From Geomonas propionica (GTDB taxonomy: Bacteria > Desulfobacterota > Desulfuromonadia > Geobacterales > Geobacteraceae), in NCBI RefSeq assembly GCF_016458235.1, contig NZ_JAEMHK010000005.1, forward strand, positions 124,001 to 188,000: a stretch of DNA of 64,000 nucleotides. The letters run 5' to 3'. The notes under the pieces were generated by a model that was not told where the DNA came from, ran no database searches, and worked only from the letters and a program-made list of their open reading frames with translations. The translations under genes and the position numbers were made by a program. Shown piece after piece: positions 33,827-41,224 of this stretch. Within the stretch, counting starts at the first letter, position 1; each line of letters begins with the position of its first letter.

Positions 33827-34774
33827 ATGGAAGAGACACTTGCAAGGCTCAAAGAGCAGTACGCGGACCCGGATGCATTGAGACAACATCTCACCGCCTA
33901 CCTCGCGCAGGCCGGAATGTCGCAGGAGAAGGCCGCGAAGGAAGCGGGAATCTCCACCAGCTCACTGAATCAGTGGCTTCAGGGGAAGTACAAGGGGGAC
34001 AACGAGGCCGTTGCTGAAAAGGTGCTGCGCTGGCTTGCCAGCCGGGAACGCAAAATCAGCGTAGCCGCGCCCCTTGCCGACTCCGGTTATATCGAGACCG
34101 AGACCAGCAAGAAAATCATGGCCACGCTCAACTTAGCACAATTGCTTGCCGACCTCTGCGCCATCTACGGCGGGGCCGGTGTCGGCAAGACCATGACCAT
34201 CGAGCGCTACGCTTCTCTTAATCCGAACGTCTGGGTTGTCACCATGCGGCCCGATACCGCGACGTTCGCTGCGGCCTTGGAGGAGATCGGGGACGTAATG
34301 GGCGTCCGGTCCAACTGGCCCAACCGCCTTGCCCGCGAGATCTGCAAGAAGATTAAAGGGACAGGTGGGCTTCTGATTATTGATGAGGCTCAATTCGCTT
34401 CCGTGGCCGCTATCGAGGCCATCCGATCCATTCACGATGCAACCGGCGTCGGCGTGGTGCTTTGCGGTAACGAGTCGGTGTACACCCGGCTGACGGGCGG
34501 GGCCAGGGCGGCAAACTTCGCGCAGCTCTTCAGCCGGGTAGGCAAGAGGCTACGGCTGACCAAGGCGAGCAGCCAGGACGTTACCGCCATAGCCGGGCGA
34601 TACGGCATTACCGGTCAGAAGGAACTTGCGATATTGAAGGGGATCAGCGAGAAGCCGGGCGCGCTGAGGGGGCTGGTTAAGACCCTGCGGCTTGCCTCGC
34701 TGCTGGCAGGAAGCGGAGCGTCGACGCAAGAGCATATTGCAGCAGCATGGCGAGACTTGGGGGGAGAAGCGTAA
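33827..34774 (+). CDS. MuB-type AAA+ ATPase (transposition target-DNA activator)
   Basis: 315 aa. N-terminal HTH (SQEKAAKEAGISTSSLNQWLQGKYKGD, ~30-58), Walker A GGAGVGKT (~116), Walker B LLIIDEAQ (~183) and an LCGNE sensor-like block. The C-terminal helical domain (KELAILKGISEKPGALRGLVKTLRLA) resembles the DNA-binding tail of MuB. MuB captures target DNA and gives immunity. AGAGGAGGAAC precedes the ATG. The stop overlaps the next ATG (TAATG). Confidence 0.9.
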   Translation: MEETLARLKEQYADPDALRQHLTAYLAQAGMSQEKAAKEAGISTSSLNQWLQGKYKGDNEAVAEKVLRWLASRERKISVAAPLADSGYIETETSKKIMATLNLAQLLADLCAIYGGAGVGKTMTIERYASLNPNVWVVTMRPDTATFAAALEEIGDVMGVRSNWPNRLAREICKKIKGTGGLLIIDEAQFASVAAIEAIRSIHDATGVGVVLCGNESVYTRLTGGARAANFAQLFSRVGKRLRLTKASSQDVTAIAGRYGITGQKELAILKGISEKPGALRGLVKTLRLASLLAGSGASTQEHIAAAWRDLGGEA

Positions 34775-35034
34775 TGGAACAGGCTGGGAAAATGAACCTC
34801 TCCGAACTTGAGACACGGATCTTTGAGGCCCACAAGGCGACCAGGGCGATGTTTACCTTTACCACCATTCTTGACTTGGCCATCGTCACCACAGAGGGCT
34901 CGAAACAAAGCGAAAATATCCCTCACATAACGGAGATTTCCGAACTGTGCAATGAACTGGCACTGAGAGCTGAGGACGCTCTTTGCTCAGTTGACCTCGC
35001 ATATCAAAAATACGAAAGGAGCCTGAAAGCATGA
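34774..35034 (+). CDS. Small early protein, unknown
   Basis: 86 aa (MEQAGKMNLSELETRIFEAHKATRAMFTF...), helical, no known domain. It begins inside the MuB stop (TAATG) and ends in an ATGA overlap with the next ORF. Confidence 0.55.
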   Translation: MEQAGKMNLSELETRIFEAHKATRAMFTFTTILDLAIVTTEGSKQSENIPHITEISELCNELALRAEDALCSVDLAYQKYERSLKA

Positions 35035-35156
35035 AAATAAAGCGAATTATAGAAGAGTTGGTGGCAAAGCTGGCATTCAGGCACGAGCGCCGGTGGTCCA
35101 CGAAAAGGGCGGCACGGATTGGCTACCACATCGCCATGAACGGGTGCAGGTTCTAA
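35031..35156 (+). CDS. 41-aa basic small protein
   Basis: MKIKRIIEELVAKLAFRHER then a basic stretch ending MNGCRF. AAAGGAG lies 9 bp before the ATG, which overlaps the previous stop; its own TAA overlaps the next ATG (TAATG). Such a tight chain on both sides argues it is translated. Function unknown. Confidence 0.5.
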   Translation: MKIKRIIEELVAKLAFRHERRWSTKRAARIGYHIAMNGCRF

Positions 35157-35575
35157 TGGACAAGGGCGCAACCAAGGCACAGAAGGCGGCTAAGGCACTG
35201 GCAGTGAGTCAACCCGTCGTTGAGGTAGAGAAGGACGGCGCTGAGGTTTCCGGAGTAGGCAGCGCCACGCTACTTAGGGAACTGCGCACCCCAGGGATTG
35301 CCTCCTTTCAATTCACAGGCAGGTCGATGGGCCACACGATCCAAAACGGTTCGTATGTCTGGATTGATACGAACGAAAGGGAAGTCGTAAGTGGGGAAGT
35401 TTACGCTGTGTGGCTTCCTCCCGAGGGGAAAACCATTAAACGTATCTATGTGGGCGCTAAGGCTATTGTCTGCTGTTCAGATAATGCCGAGTTCCCAGAG
35501 TTCAGTATCCCTTTCAACGAGGTCAAAGAGGGCTTCATCATCGGTCGCGTGAAATGGGTACTTCAGCCGCTTTGA
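35156..35575 (+). CDS. S24 (LexA/UmuD-like) peptidase domain without HTH
   Basis: 139 aa. The S24 fold is recognised by FTGRSMGHTIQNGSYVWIDTNEREVVSGEVYAVWLPPEGKTIKRI: Ser in GRSM and Lys in TIKRI are the expected catalytic dyad. There is no N-terminal DNA-binding domain, only a ~35-residue Ala/Lys lead-in. It may be a UmuD-like or anti-repressor factor, or the detached sensor half of a repressor; the element's repressor itself lacks S24. The coupled TAATG start at 35156 is preferred. Confidence 0.7.
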   Translation: MDKGATKAQKAAKALAVSQPVVEVEKDGAEVSGVGSATLLRELRTPGIASFQFTGRSMGHTIQNGSYVWIDTNEREVVSGEVYAVWLPPEGKTIKRIYVGAKAIVCCSDNAEFPEFSIPFNEVKEGFIIGRVKWVLQPL

Positions 35576-35590
35576 GAGAGGAGGGCCGCG

Positions 35591-36100
35591 ATGAGAACGA
35601 ATGAACGGAACAAAGCACCCATCACCACCGCACAAATAAAGAAGATCCATGCACTGAAGAACGCTATGGCGATCACTAATGATGAATACCGCGATTTGCT
35701 GCGTGAGCTTTTCGGTGCCAGGAGCAGCAAAGACCTTACCCAGGCCGAGGCGGGAGTGCTTATAGAAGATATGGAGACCGTGGCAGTTGACTCCGGGGTG
35801 TGGCAGCGCGCAGTCGATAAGAGGAACCGGCTTGACGACCTTGGCGACCGGCCCGGCATGGCGAGCGCGGAACAGCTCAAGAAGATTGAGGCGCAATGGA
35901 AGGCTGTGAGTCGGACGGATAAGCCAGCCGAACGGGCAATGGCGCTCAGGCATTTTATCGAGCGCATCGCCAAGATCTCTGATTTGCGCTTCCTCGATGT
36001 TGCCGGAGCCGGGAAGGTGCTGAACGCTCTGAAGGCGATGAAGGCGATGAAGGCGACGAAAGCGGCGGGCAAAGCCAAAAGGGCGAAAAAGGCGATTTGA
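35591..36100 (+). CDS. GemA-like regulatory protein (DUF1018, Mu gp16)
   Basis: 169 aa. ITTAQIKKIHALKNAMAITNDEYRDLLRELFGARSSKDLTQAEAGVLIEDME is the DUF1018 signature. Residues 130-169 are a basic low-complexity tail (KAMKAMKATKAAGKAKRAKKA). In Mu, GemA affects host gene expression and DNA topology. AGAGGAGGGCCGCG precedes the ATG. Confidence 0.88.
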   Translation: MRTNERNKAPITTAQIKKIHALKNAMAITNDEYRDLLRELFGARSSKDLTQAEAGVLIEDMETVAVDSGVWQRAVDKRNRLDDLGDRPGMASAEQLKKIEAQWKAVSRTDKPAERAMALRHFIERIAKISDLRFLDVAGAGKVLNALKAMKAMKATKAAGKAKRAKKAI

Positions 36101-36410
36101 GCCGCTGTCAGCGCTGAGGCATACGAGGGGCTGGGGATGACAGGGAAAACAGGATACAGGGGGATTTAAATGGGGTTTAAATGCGGTTCTTGGTTAAGAG
36201 GGTGGTTGGAGTTTCTTGTCATTCTTGTGCGGCGGGTCCTGTCATTCCGCCAGAGCGCAGCCAAGTTGCCGGAAGCGGATAGGCTGCGACTCCGCCGAGC
36301 GATGGGGTTAGACGAAAAATAGTTGACGCGAAACCGGGAGAAATCCCGGTCTGTCGGATATGGCCGCCCCGGCACTGATGGGCGAGGCCAATTTTATGAG
36401 GAGGGGTGCT
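36101..36410. other. Non-coding stretch after gemA
   Basis: No gene. It holds repeated TGTCATTC words (near 36217 and 36239) and a perfect 7-bp stem (ACCGGGA 36333-36339 / TCCCGGT 36344-36350) closed by a GAAA tetraloop, just after TTGACG (36323). In Mu the middle promoter Pm and its Mor site lie further right, so this may be a structured leader of the next transcript. Confidence 0.5.
36333..36350 (+). other. GNRA-tetraloop hairpin
   Basis: Seven perfect base pairs and a GAAA loop, no T-run after it, 61 bp before the next ATG. Confidence 0.6.
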
Positions 36411-36569
36411 ATGAAGGGGAAAATCGCCCGTGTGCTTCACTGCTTCGAGCAAGCTGGTTTGGTTGTCATGGACAAGGAGTCGTACGACCGCCTCGTCAAT
36501 GCCGTTGATAGCCAGGCGGAAGAAATAGAAGCCCTCGACAAGCGCATCAAGCGCCTGCTGGAGCGCTAA
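36411..36569 (+). CDS. Small coiled-coil protein
   Basis: 52 aa (MKGKIARVLHCFEQAGLVVM...IEALDKRIKRLLER). The C-terminal half is a probable coiled coil. GAGGAGGGG lies before the ATG. Unknown function. Confidence 0.5.
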   Translation: MKGKIARVLHCFEQAGLVVMDKESYDRLVNAVDSQAEEIEALDKRIKRLLER

Positions 36570-36571
36570 AG

Positions 36572-37168
36572 ATGCACATGGTTTTCAATGCTGACGAATG
36601 GATAAAGCTTCACACCTCTTACTGCCATCGGCTTAGTTCGTGGCTCTCCCCCAATGCCTGCGATGCAAACCGCATCCATTCTGATTCGCATTCCGGAGAT
36701 CTCCGCTGTTCCGGCTGCAACGGACTGCACGACCAGGAGCCGACACCTGGATTGCCCCTTAGTTGCTCTTTAGCGCTCGTCATCGAGGAGGTGTTGCACG
36801 GCGACGATGCTATGCACCAGGTTGAGCGGGGGGAAGAGGTTCAGCCTGTTAGCCACATGGACCCCTCCGGCTTGAACGATGACGAGCTTGATGAGTTTCT
36901 GGCCGACGTGTTCATGAACGAAGAAAGTGAGGTGCGAGAAGAAACAAGGCCGCCGGTGTATCTCGAAGATCCACCAGAAAGAAGGGCAAGGCGAGCAATC
37001 TTGACGGGGCGCTGCCCGCGCTGTGATGGTTACATGACGAACGATAGGGAGAGACAGTTCGATGAAAGGGATGAGGATGTTTACCGCTGCTTCAATTGCG
37101 GCTGGCGGACTTCTCCCCGCTACAATGACAACCGAGCCTTAAAGGCTCGTGGCTTCGAGGTAAAGTAA
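36572..37168 (+). CDS. Unknown protein with two Cys clusters
   Basis: 198 aa. Near the N-terminus CSGCNGL and neighbouring Cys/His; near the C-terminus CPRCDGYM...CFNCGW, a zinc-ribbon pattern C-x2-C-xn-C-x2-C. The acidic middle is low in structure. It starts 2 bp after the previous stop and ends directly against the TTG of the next gene, so the three are coupled. Confidence 0.55.
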   Translation: MHMVFNADEWIKLHTSYCHRLSSWLSPNACDANRIHSDSHSGDLRCSGCNGLHDQEPTPGLPLSCSLALVIEEVLHGDDAMHQVERGEEVQPVSHMDPSGLNDDELDEFLADVFMNEESEVREETRPPVYLEDPPERRARRAILTGRCPRCDGYMTNDRERQFDERDEDVYRCFNCGWRTSPRYNDNRALKARGFEVK

Positions 37169-37966
37169 TTGGCTAAATCTTACGAGGACAAATGGCAGAG
37201 CCTGTTTAACACTCTCTCTGAAGAAGCAGCGGCAATTCTGATACGTTACGGCGAAGATCGGCAAGTGGCTCAACGTGGTGGGAATGAGTTCGCAGGAAGG
37301 GTAATGCGGCTTTTCGAAAAGAAGAATGTCTACTTCCCGAAGTACACGGTAGAGACCGCAAAAAATAGAAACTCAGCTATTAGAGATGAGTTTAAGAACG
37401 GGAAAGAGTCGGTGAGGGAGCTGGCCGCTCGGCATGGTATCAGCCAGGTTCACGCCTACAACATCCTTAAGGAGACTCAAAAAGAAACGGTACCGCCGAG
37501 GCGGACCGCTGATGCTCCAGCTCAGTGCTTCACAATGGAACTGGCAAGGATGCTTATCAAGCATGGAGTTGCCACGGCAGACGCGGTAGAAGCAGCACCG
37601 GGCCTCGCCGCAGTTTTCTGCGCGAAGTGGCAAGGGAAGAGTATCTATTTCCCCTCGAAAGCAACCTGCAAGACGGAGCGGGACACCCAGATTTGGTCTT
37701 TGTACCAGAAAGGAGAGGCCGTCATGGACATAGCTACACGCTTTGGCATAACCCATGTCTCCGTAAGTGCCATCGTGCGCAAGATGAGAGCGGAAAATGG
37801 CGGTGAGCCTGCCCCTCAGAAAAAAGTCAGAAAGGCCCTCTATGGCTTGCAGGCGCGGGTTCTGCGGATGGCGGAAACGTACACCAAGAAGAACCAGGAG
37901 GTTGGCAAGCTGCTTCAGTCTGCCGCTGTTTGCCTTGAGAAGGCACGGCTTGAGGTGAAGCGGTAA
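37169..37966 (+). CDS. Tandem Mor-like transcription activator
   Basis: 265 aa carrying two copies of a Mor/C-type unit. Copy 1 (~40-115): RVMRLFEKKNVYFPK ... RNSAIRDEFKNGKESVRELAARHGISQVHAYNIL. Copy 2 (~140-210): VFCAKWQGKSIYFPS ... RDTQIWSLYQKGEAVMDIATRFGITHVSVSAIV. Each has the strand-forming Y(I/F)P element and an HTH. In Mu, Mor is a ~129-aa homodimer that turns on the middle promoter; here both halves are in one chain. Start TTG 37169. What it controls is unclear because the late genes are absent. Confidence 0.75.
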   Translation: MAKSYEDKWQSLFNTLSEEAAAILIRYGEDRQVAQRGGNEFAGRVMRLFEKKNVYFPKYTVETAKNRNSAIRDEFKNGKESVRELAARHGISQVHAYNILKETQKETVPPRRTADAPAQCFTMELARMLIKHGVATADAVEAAPGLAAVFCAKWQGKSIYFPSKATCKTERDTQIWSLYQKGEAVMDIATRFGITHVSVSAIVRKMRAENGGEPAPQKKVRKALYGLQARVLRMAETYTKKNQEVGKLLQSAAVCLEKARLEVKR

Positions 37967-37983
37967 GGGCTAGGAGGATAGAA

Positions 37984-38193
37984 ATGGGAAGGAGGGGATG
38001 GGCCAACAAAATACAGTCACTACGCTTTGATTGGACAATATTGAACGGAAATCCAAGCTTTTTTAGAAGACAACAACGACAGCAAAGGCAAAATGCAGCA
38101 GACGCTGCCAACAAAACCGTGAAAAAGGAGGTAATAAGTGGGACTGGCATTGACGAGAGAGGAGGAAAGAATATGCAAGCAGATGGGGATTAA
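37984..38193 (+). CDS. Small basic ORF, doubtful
   Basis: 69 aa with a good AGGAGG 6-7 bp before its ATG, rich in Arg and Gln (FFRRQQRQQRQNAADAANK). It overlaps the next, better supported ORF by 56 bp in another frame. Unknown. Confidence 0.35.
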   Translation: MGRRGWANKIQSLRFDWTILNGNPSFFRRQQRQQRQNAADAANKTVKKEVISGTGIDERGGKNMQADGD

Positions 38194-38461
38194 CGAGCAT
38201 GCATATATCGAGGCGAAATTCAGTTCTCGGGCTGTGGCACTGAACGCTGATGCCTCTATTGGAACTGAAGAAAAAGTTGCCAGGCTCATGGGCATCCCCC
38301 GCGACCAGCGCGAAAAGATCAAAAAGCAGGCGTTGAAAGAGGCCGAAGCTCGCGCCCCGTTGACTACGGAGGAGTTGGAGTGCTGCCGCCTTTTGCAGGT
38401 GGAGCCTCTGGAGTATTGGGCAACGAAAATGAAAGACGCAGGATTAAAGCCGGAGCTGTAG
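38138..38461 (+). CDS. Protein with two LTxEE..ICxxMGI units
   Basis: 107 aa. The start is GTG after AAAAAGGAGG. It opens LTREEERICKQMGINEHAYIEAKF and repeats a related unit near residue 76 (LTTEELECCRLLQVEPLEYWATK). This short helical motif occurs in the C-terminal tails of Mu-like protease/scaffold proteins, so it may be a late-gene remnant or an independent small protein. Confidence 0.5.
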   Translation: MGLALTREEERICKQMGINEHAYIEAKFSSRAVALNADASIGTEEKVARLMGIPRDQREKIKKQALKEAEARAPLTTEELECCRLLQVEPLEYWATKMKDAGLKPEL

Positions 38462-38486
38462 CGCTCCATATACAACAGGAGATCTC

Positions 38487-38657
38487 ATGAAACTTACCAA
38501 CGATGAAATGCTGAAGCTATCCGACCCTAACATTCCGCAGTCTGTAAAGGATTACATCTGCGAACAGAAGATGGACCGTGAGACTGTCGCTATCTGTAGG
38601 AAGATGGGCGTGAGCCTTGCCGACCACATGATTCAATCAACACTCGACGGTCGGTGA
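38487..38657 (+). CDS. 56-aa protein with a related ICRKMGV motif
   Basis: ATG 38487 after AACAGGAGATCTC; ends at TGA 38655-38657. It contains ETVAICRKMGVSLADHM, the same helical motif as in the preceding gene. After the stop the same frame stays open to a TGA just after 38790, so it could be a 3'-truncated version of a longer gene. Confidence 0.5.
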   Translation: MKLTNDEMLKLSDPNIPQSVKDYICEQKMDRETVAICRKMGVSLADHMIQSTLDGR

Positions 38658-39066
38658 TCGACCTTTCAGGACTGCAACTCTTATCAAGTTGGCCTAAACG
38701 GAGCGCTTCAAGCCTTCTTGATAGAGCGGCAAAAGATTGAGCCGCTGCGATCCGAGACAAGGTGGACCATAGGACGCAGCCCCGCCCCCATGAATTACTG
38801 AGGACGGGTCTGATGGGCCACCAGGGGCACCGCCCGAGAGACCCCGGCTATGTGCCGCTAATCGGGCGAAATAATGAACCGAGAATGGAAGGGATAGATA
38901 TTCAAAATAAAGTCGCCCTAGCGGTCACGGGGCTAGGATATTAATCACAGAATTCCCGATAGCTCCTATGGGAAGTTGCCTTGGATAACACATAGCAAAG
39001 ATAAAACCCTTTCAGCATTATGAAAGGCCATATATAATGTTTTCATTGTTGTTTTTGGAGGTTTTT
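38658..39066. other. Junction region with no clear gene, upstream of the IS630-type gene
   Basis: No convincing CDS. It includes a potential stem CGCCCGA / TCGGGCG (about 38831-38872) in a G/C-rich patch 38770-38880, then turns AT-rich. TATATAAT at 39031 could be a -10 box of the transposase gene. This is where phage late genes would be expected and are missing. Confidence 0.5.
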
Positions 39067-40674
39067 TTGGATCCAAGGATTAGATACTGTGTCGAATTAG
39101 AGAAGGTCAGAGACCTTCCGGATTTTCAAAGAATACGTGCTGAGGCACGTTTTCTTCTTGTGAAGGAATATCTAAACGTTTTTCTCAAGCACGAAGCCAA
39201 AAGGTTGGGTTCCGAATTCAGGGTCAACGCGGCAACCAATGACTACTGCACGATTAAGAACATAACACTAAGGACTTTCTACAGGTGGCTGAGAGTCTAC
39301 AGGGATAAAGGAATTGAGGGGCTAGTACCTCAATATGGCAATCACAGCCTAAAAAGCGGTCACAATCCACAATTAAAGAAAAAACGCACACGGTACACGT
39401 TATCGGTGACAATTGATATTGTAACAGGTAAAACACTCGCCCCATTGGTAGAAGTCGGAAAGATCATTGCGACAAGTGCCTTCATATCCAAAGAAGCAAA
39501 AGCCCCTTTTGTTCACGCCTTCAAACGCATATGTGATCTCGCCAGCCAGCGGACTCCCTTGAAGTTGCAATCGTCGCTCCTGGAGGATGAAAGACATCGT
39601 CTGAAGCGGTATCAGGCTGGGAACCATAAGAAGCATAGTGCCAAGGCGACTGCCATATTGATGATGAGTGAAGGTAAGAGTATGCTGGAAATCGGTTTGG
39701 CAACGAATGCCGCTGAGCGGACCATCTACAGATGGCTCCACGAATTCAACGCCAAACGGCTAGATTTCATCCAAACCAAGCCATTCAGCCAAGCCAGGAT
39801 TGACGTAAGGGAGCTGAGGACGACCAGGATCGTTGACATACTGCATAAGATGCCATCCCTTTATGGAATCAATAGAAGCAGTTGGACCTATGGGGCCATC
39901 GCACAAGCGTATCAGAAGGAATATGGCTGTCCGATCTCCAAAGACATATTATTACGCATCATCAAGGGTACGGGGTATAGTTGGAAACACGCCCGCACGG
40001 TCTTGACTAGCCCTGATCCTGAATATAAGGCAAAGGTTGAGCGTATTCTTGAGACGCTCAGGGGGCTTGTGGCCGGTGAACGATTCTTTTTTATAGATGA
40101 GGTCGGGCCGTATAAGGTTAAGAAATATGGCGGCAAATACTTGGGCCTCGAAGAGCAGACTCGGATTATCCCCGCAGTTCAGCCTTCCAAAGGTACGGTG
40201 CAATTCGTAGCAAGTCTTGAGGCCTTATCCAACCAAGTGACTTGGCTATTTACCCCGAGCAAAGGCAGCGAAGCGCTAATAGCTCTACTTGAAGAGCTTG
40301 TTACGAAGCATTCGACGTGCACGAGGATATTTTTGACTTGGGATGCTATAGGCGTGCACTCGTCAAGGTTGCTCAAAGGCTGGATCTCGCAACACAACAA
40401 GATGCGCGTCGGGCCTGCTATTGAAGTTGTTCCTTTGCCTGCTAATTCCCAGTTCCTAAACGTCATAGAAGCTGTTTTCTGCGGTATGAAACGTGCGGTG
40501 ATCTGTAACAGTGACTACCAGTCGGTCAAAGAAATGCAAGATGCCATCGCCCAGCATTTTGAGGAAAGAAACCAGTACTACAGAGACAACCCTAAGAGGG
40601 CGGGTGATAAGATATGGGATCGGGAAAAGTTCGATTTGGAGAAGCTAGTAGGGGGGCTTTTCAAGAAGATGTAA
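39067..40674 (+). CDS. IS630-type DDE transposase with long N-terminal extension
   Basis: 535 aa, against ~340 for most IS630 members. Two HTH-like segments precede the core (IKNITLRTFYRWLRVYRDKGIEGL, ~65-90; EGKSMLEIGLATNAAERTIYRWLHEF, ~205-230). Catalytic candidates: Asp ~343 (FFIDEVGPY), Asp ~423 (TWDAIGVHS), Glu ~466 (NSQFLNVIEAVF). I choose TTG 39067, which has TTGGAGG 6 bp upstream, over ATG 39037, which has none. Codon use is AT-rich compared with neighbours. Terminal inverted repeats of an IS could not be found by eye. Confidence 0.78.
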   Translation: MDPRIRYCVELEKVRDLPDFQRIRAEARFLLVKEYLNVFLKHEAKRLGSEFRVNAATNDYCTIKNITLRTFYRWLRVYRDKGIEGLVPQYGNHSLKSGHNPQLKKKRTRYTLSVTIDIVTGKTLAPLVEVGKIIATSAFISKEAKAPFVHAFKRICDLASQRTPLKLQSSLLEDERHRLKRYQAGNHKKHSAKATAILMMSEGKSMLEIGLATNAAERTIYRWLHEFNAKRLDFIQTKPFSQARIDVRELRTTRIVDILHKMPSLYGINRSSWTYGAIAQAYQKEYGCPISKDILLRIIKGTGYSWKHARTVLTSPDPEYKAKVERILETLRGLVAGERFFFIDEVGPYKVKKYGGKYLGLEEQTRIIPAVQPSKGTVQFVASLEALSNQVTWLFTPSKGSEALIALLEELVTKHSTCTRIFLTWDAIGVHSSRLLKGWISQHNKMRVGPAIEVVPLPANSQFLNVIEAVFCGMKRAVICNSDYQSVKEMQDAIAQHFEERNQYYRDNPKRAGDKIWDREKFDLEKLVGGLFKKM

Positions 40675-40826
40675 TGAGCATTTGAAATGGTACGTCGAAG
40701 GATCAATCTGCAGGATGTGTGGCCCCAGCTTTATAACCAAGAGGGTCAAATCGAATGGCGAAACAGAGGATTTCCCCTGTCTTCCGGGTGTGACGGCCTG
40801 GAACTGATGAGCTAGCCTAGGGACAA
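40675..40826. other. Flank right of the IS630-type gene
   Basis: A 42-codon frame (40687-40815) is open but has no ribosome site or recognisable product. Probably IS flank or phage remnant. Confidence 0.35.
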
Positions 40827-40976
40827 TCAAGAGCTGTGGGGCTTTTTAAGGCCGTTCCAACCACCCCACAAAATTGCGGATAGGGAACTTACAAGCAAAA
40901 GGGCCGGGTACACAAAAACCCAAAAGAGTGCGATAAAAGTAACGATAGCAAGGAATATTAGAAAGAAAATGTCCAT
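40827..40976 (-). CDS. 49-aa hydrophobic protein
   Basis: Read on the minus strand: MDIFFLIFLAIVTFIALFWV then FVYPALLLVSSLSAIL, ending GLKKPHSS. Two membrane segments and a basic tail. It starts 2 bp after the stop of the next leftward ORF upstream (coupled). Holin-like in size, but no family match; function unknown. Confidence 0.5.
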   Translation of the reverse strand: MDIFFLIFLAIVTFIALFWVFVYPALLLVSSLSAILWGGWNGLKKPHSS

Positions 40977-40978
40977 GG

Positions 40979-41224
40979 CTAAGATAGATGATAGACGTTG
41001 CGTTTATGTAGTTTTTTAAAAGCCCAACCGACAACCCCACCCATGATGCCGCCGAGTATCGACACCGGAAGGAACAGAAATAAGGATAAGGGCAGAAAGA
41101 GTAGGAAAAAGATGATGCAGCCGAGCCAAAAACCAGCTACCCAAACTATGAACAAGAGGGTGATAAGGGCCATCACCACTGCCGTTAGCCAATAGCCAGT
41201 ACTTATGCCGTCCCACGTTTCCAT
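40979..41224 (-). CDS. 81-aa small membrane protein
   Basis: METWDGISTGYWLTAVVMAL starts it; hydrophobic segments follow (LLFIVWVAGFWLGCIIFFLLFLPLSLFLFLPVSILGGIMGGVVGWAF), then a basic tail KKLHKRN. The ATG at 41224 has only a weak CCCTTC-type upstream context. Forms a pair with the 49-aa ORF. It may be phage cargo or a lysis remnant. Confidence 0.45.
   Translation of the reverse strand: METWDGISTGYWLTAVVMALITLLFIVWVAGFWLGCIIFFLLFLPLSLFLFLPVSILGGIMGGVVGWAFKKLHKRNVYHLS

Noticed and set aside
38658-39036. Group II intron or tRNA in the junction region
   Set aside because: No domain V-like hairpin with AGC/GTT pairing, no reverse transcriptase, and no cloverleaf could be drawn.
40687-40815. 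42-codon ORF right of the IS630-type gene
   Set aside because: No ribosome site, no recognisable product, and position is likely element flank.
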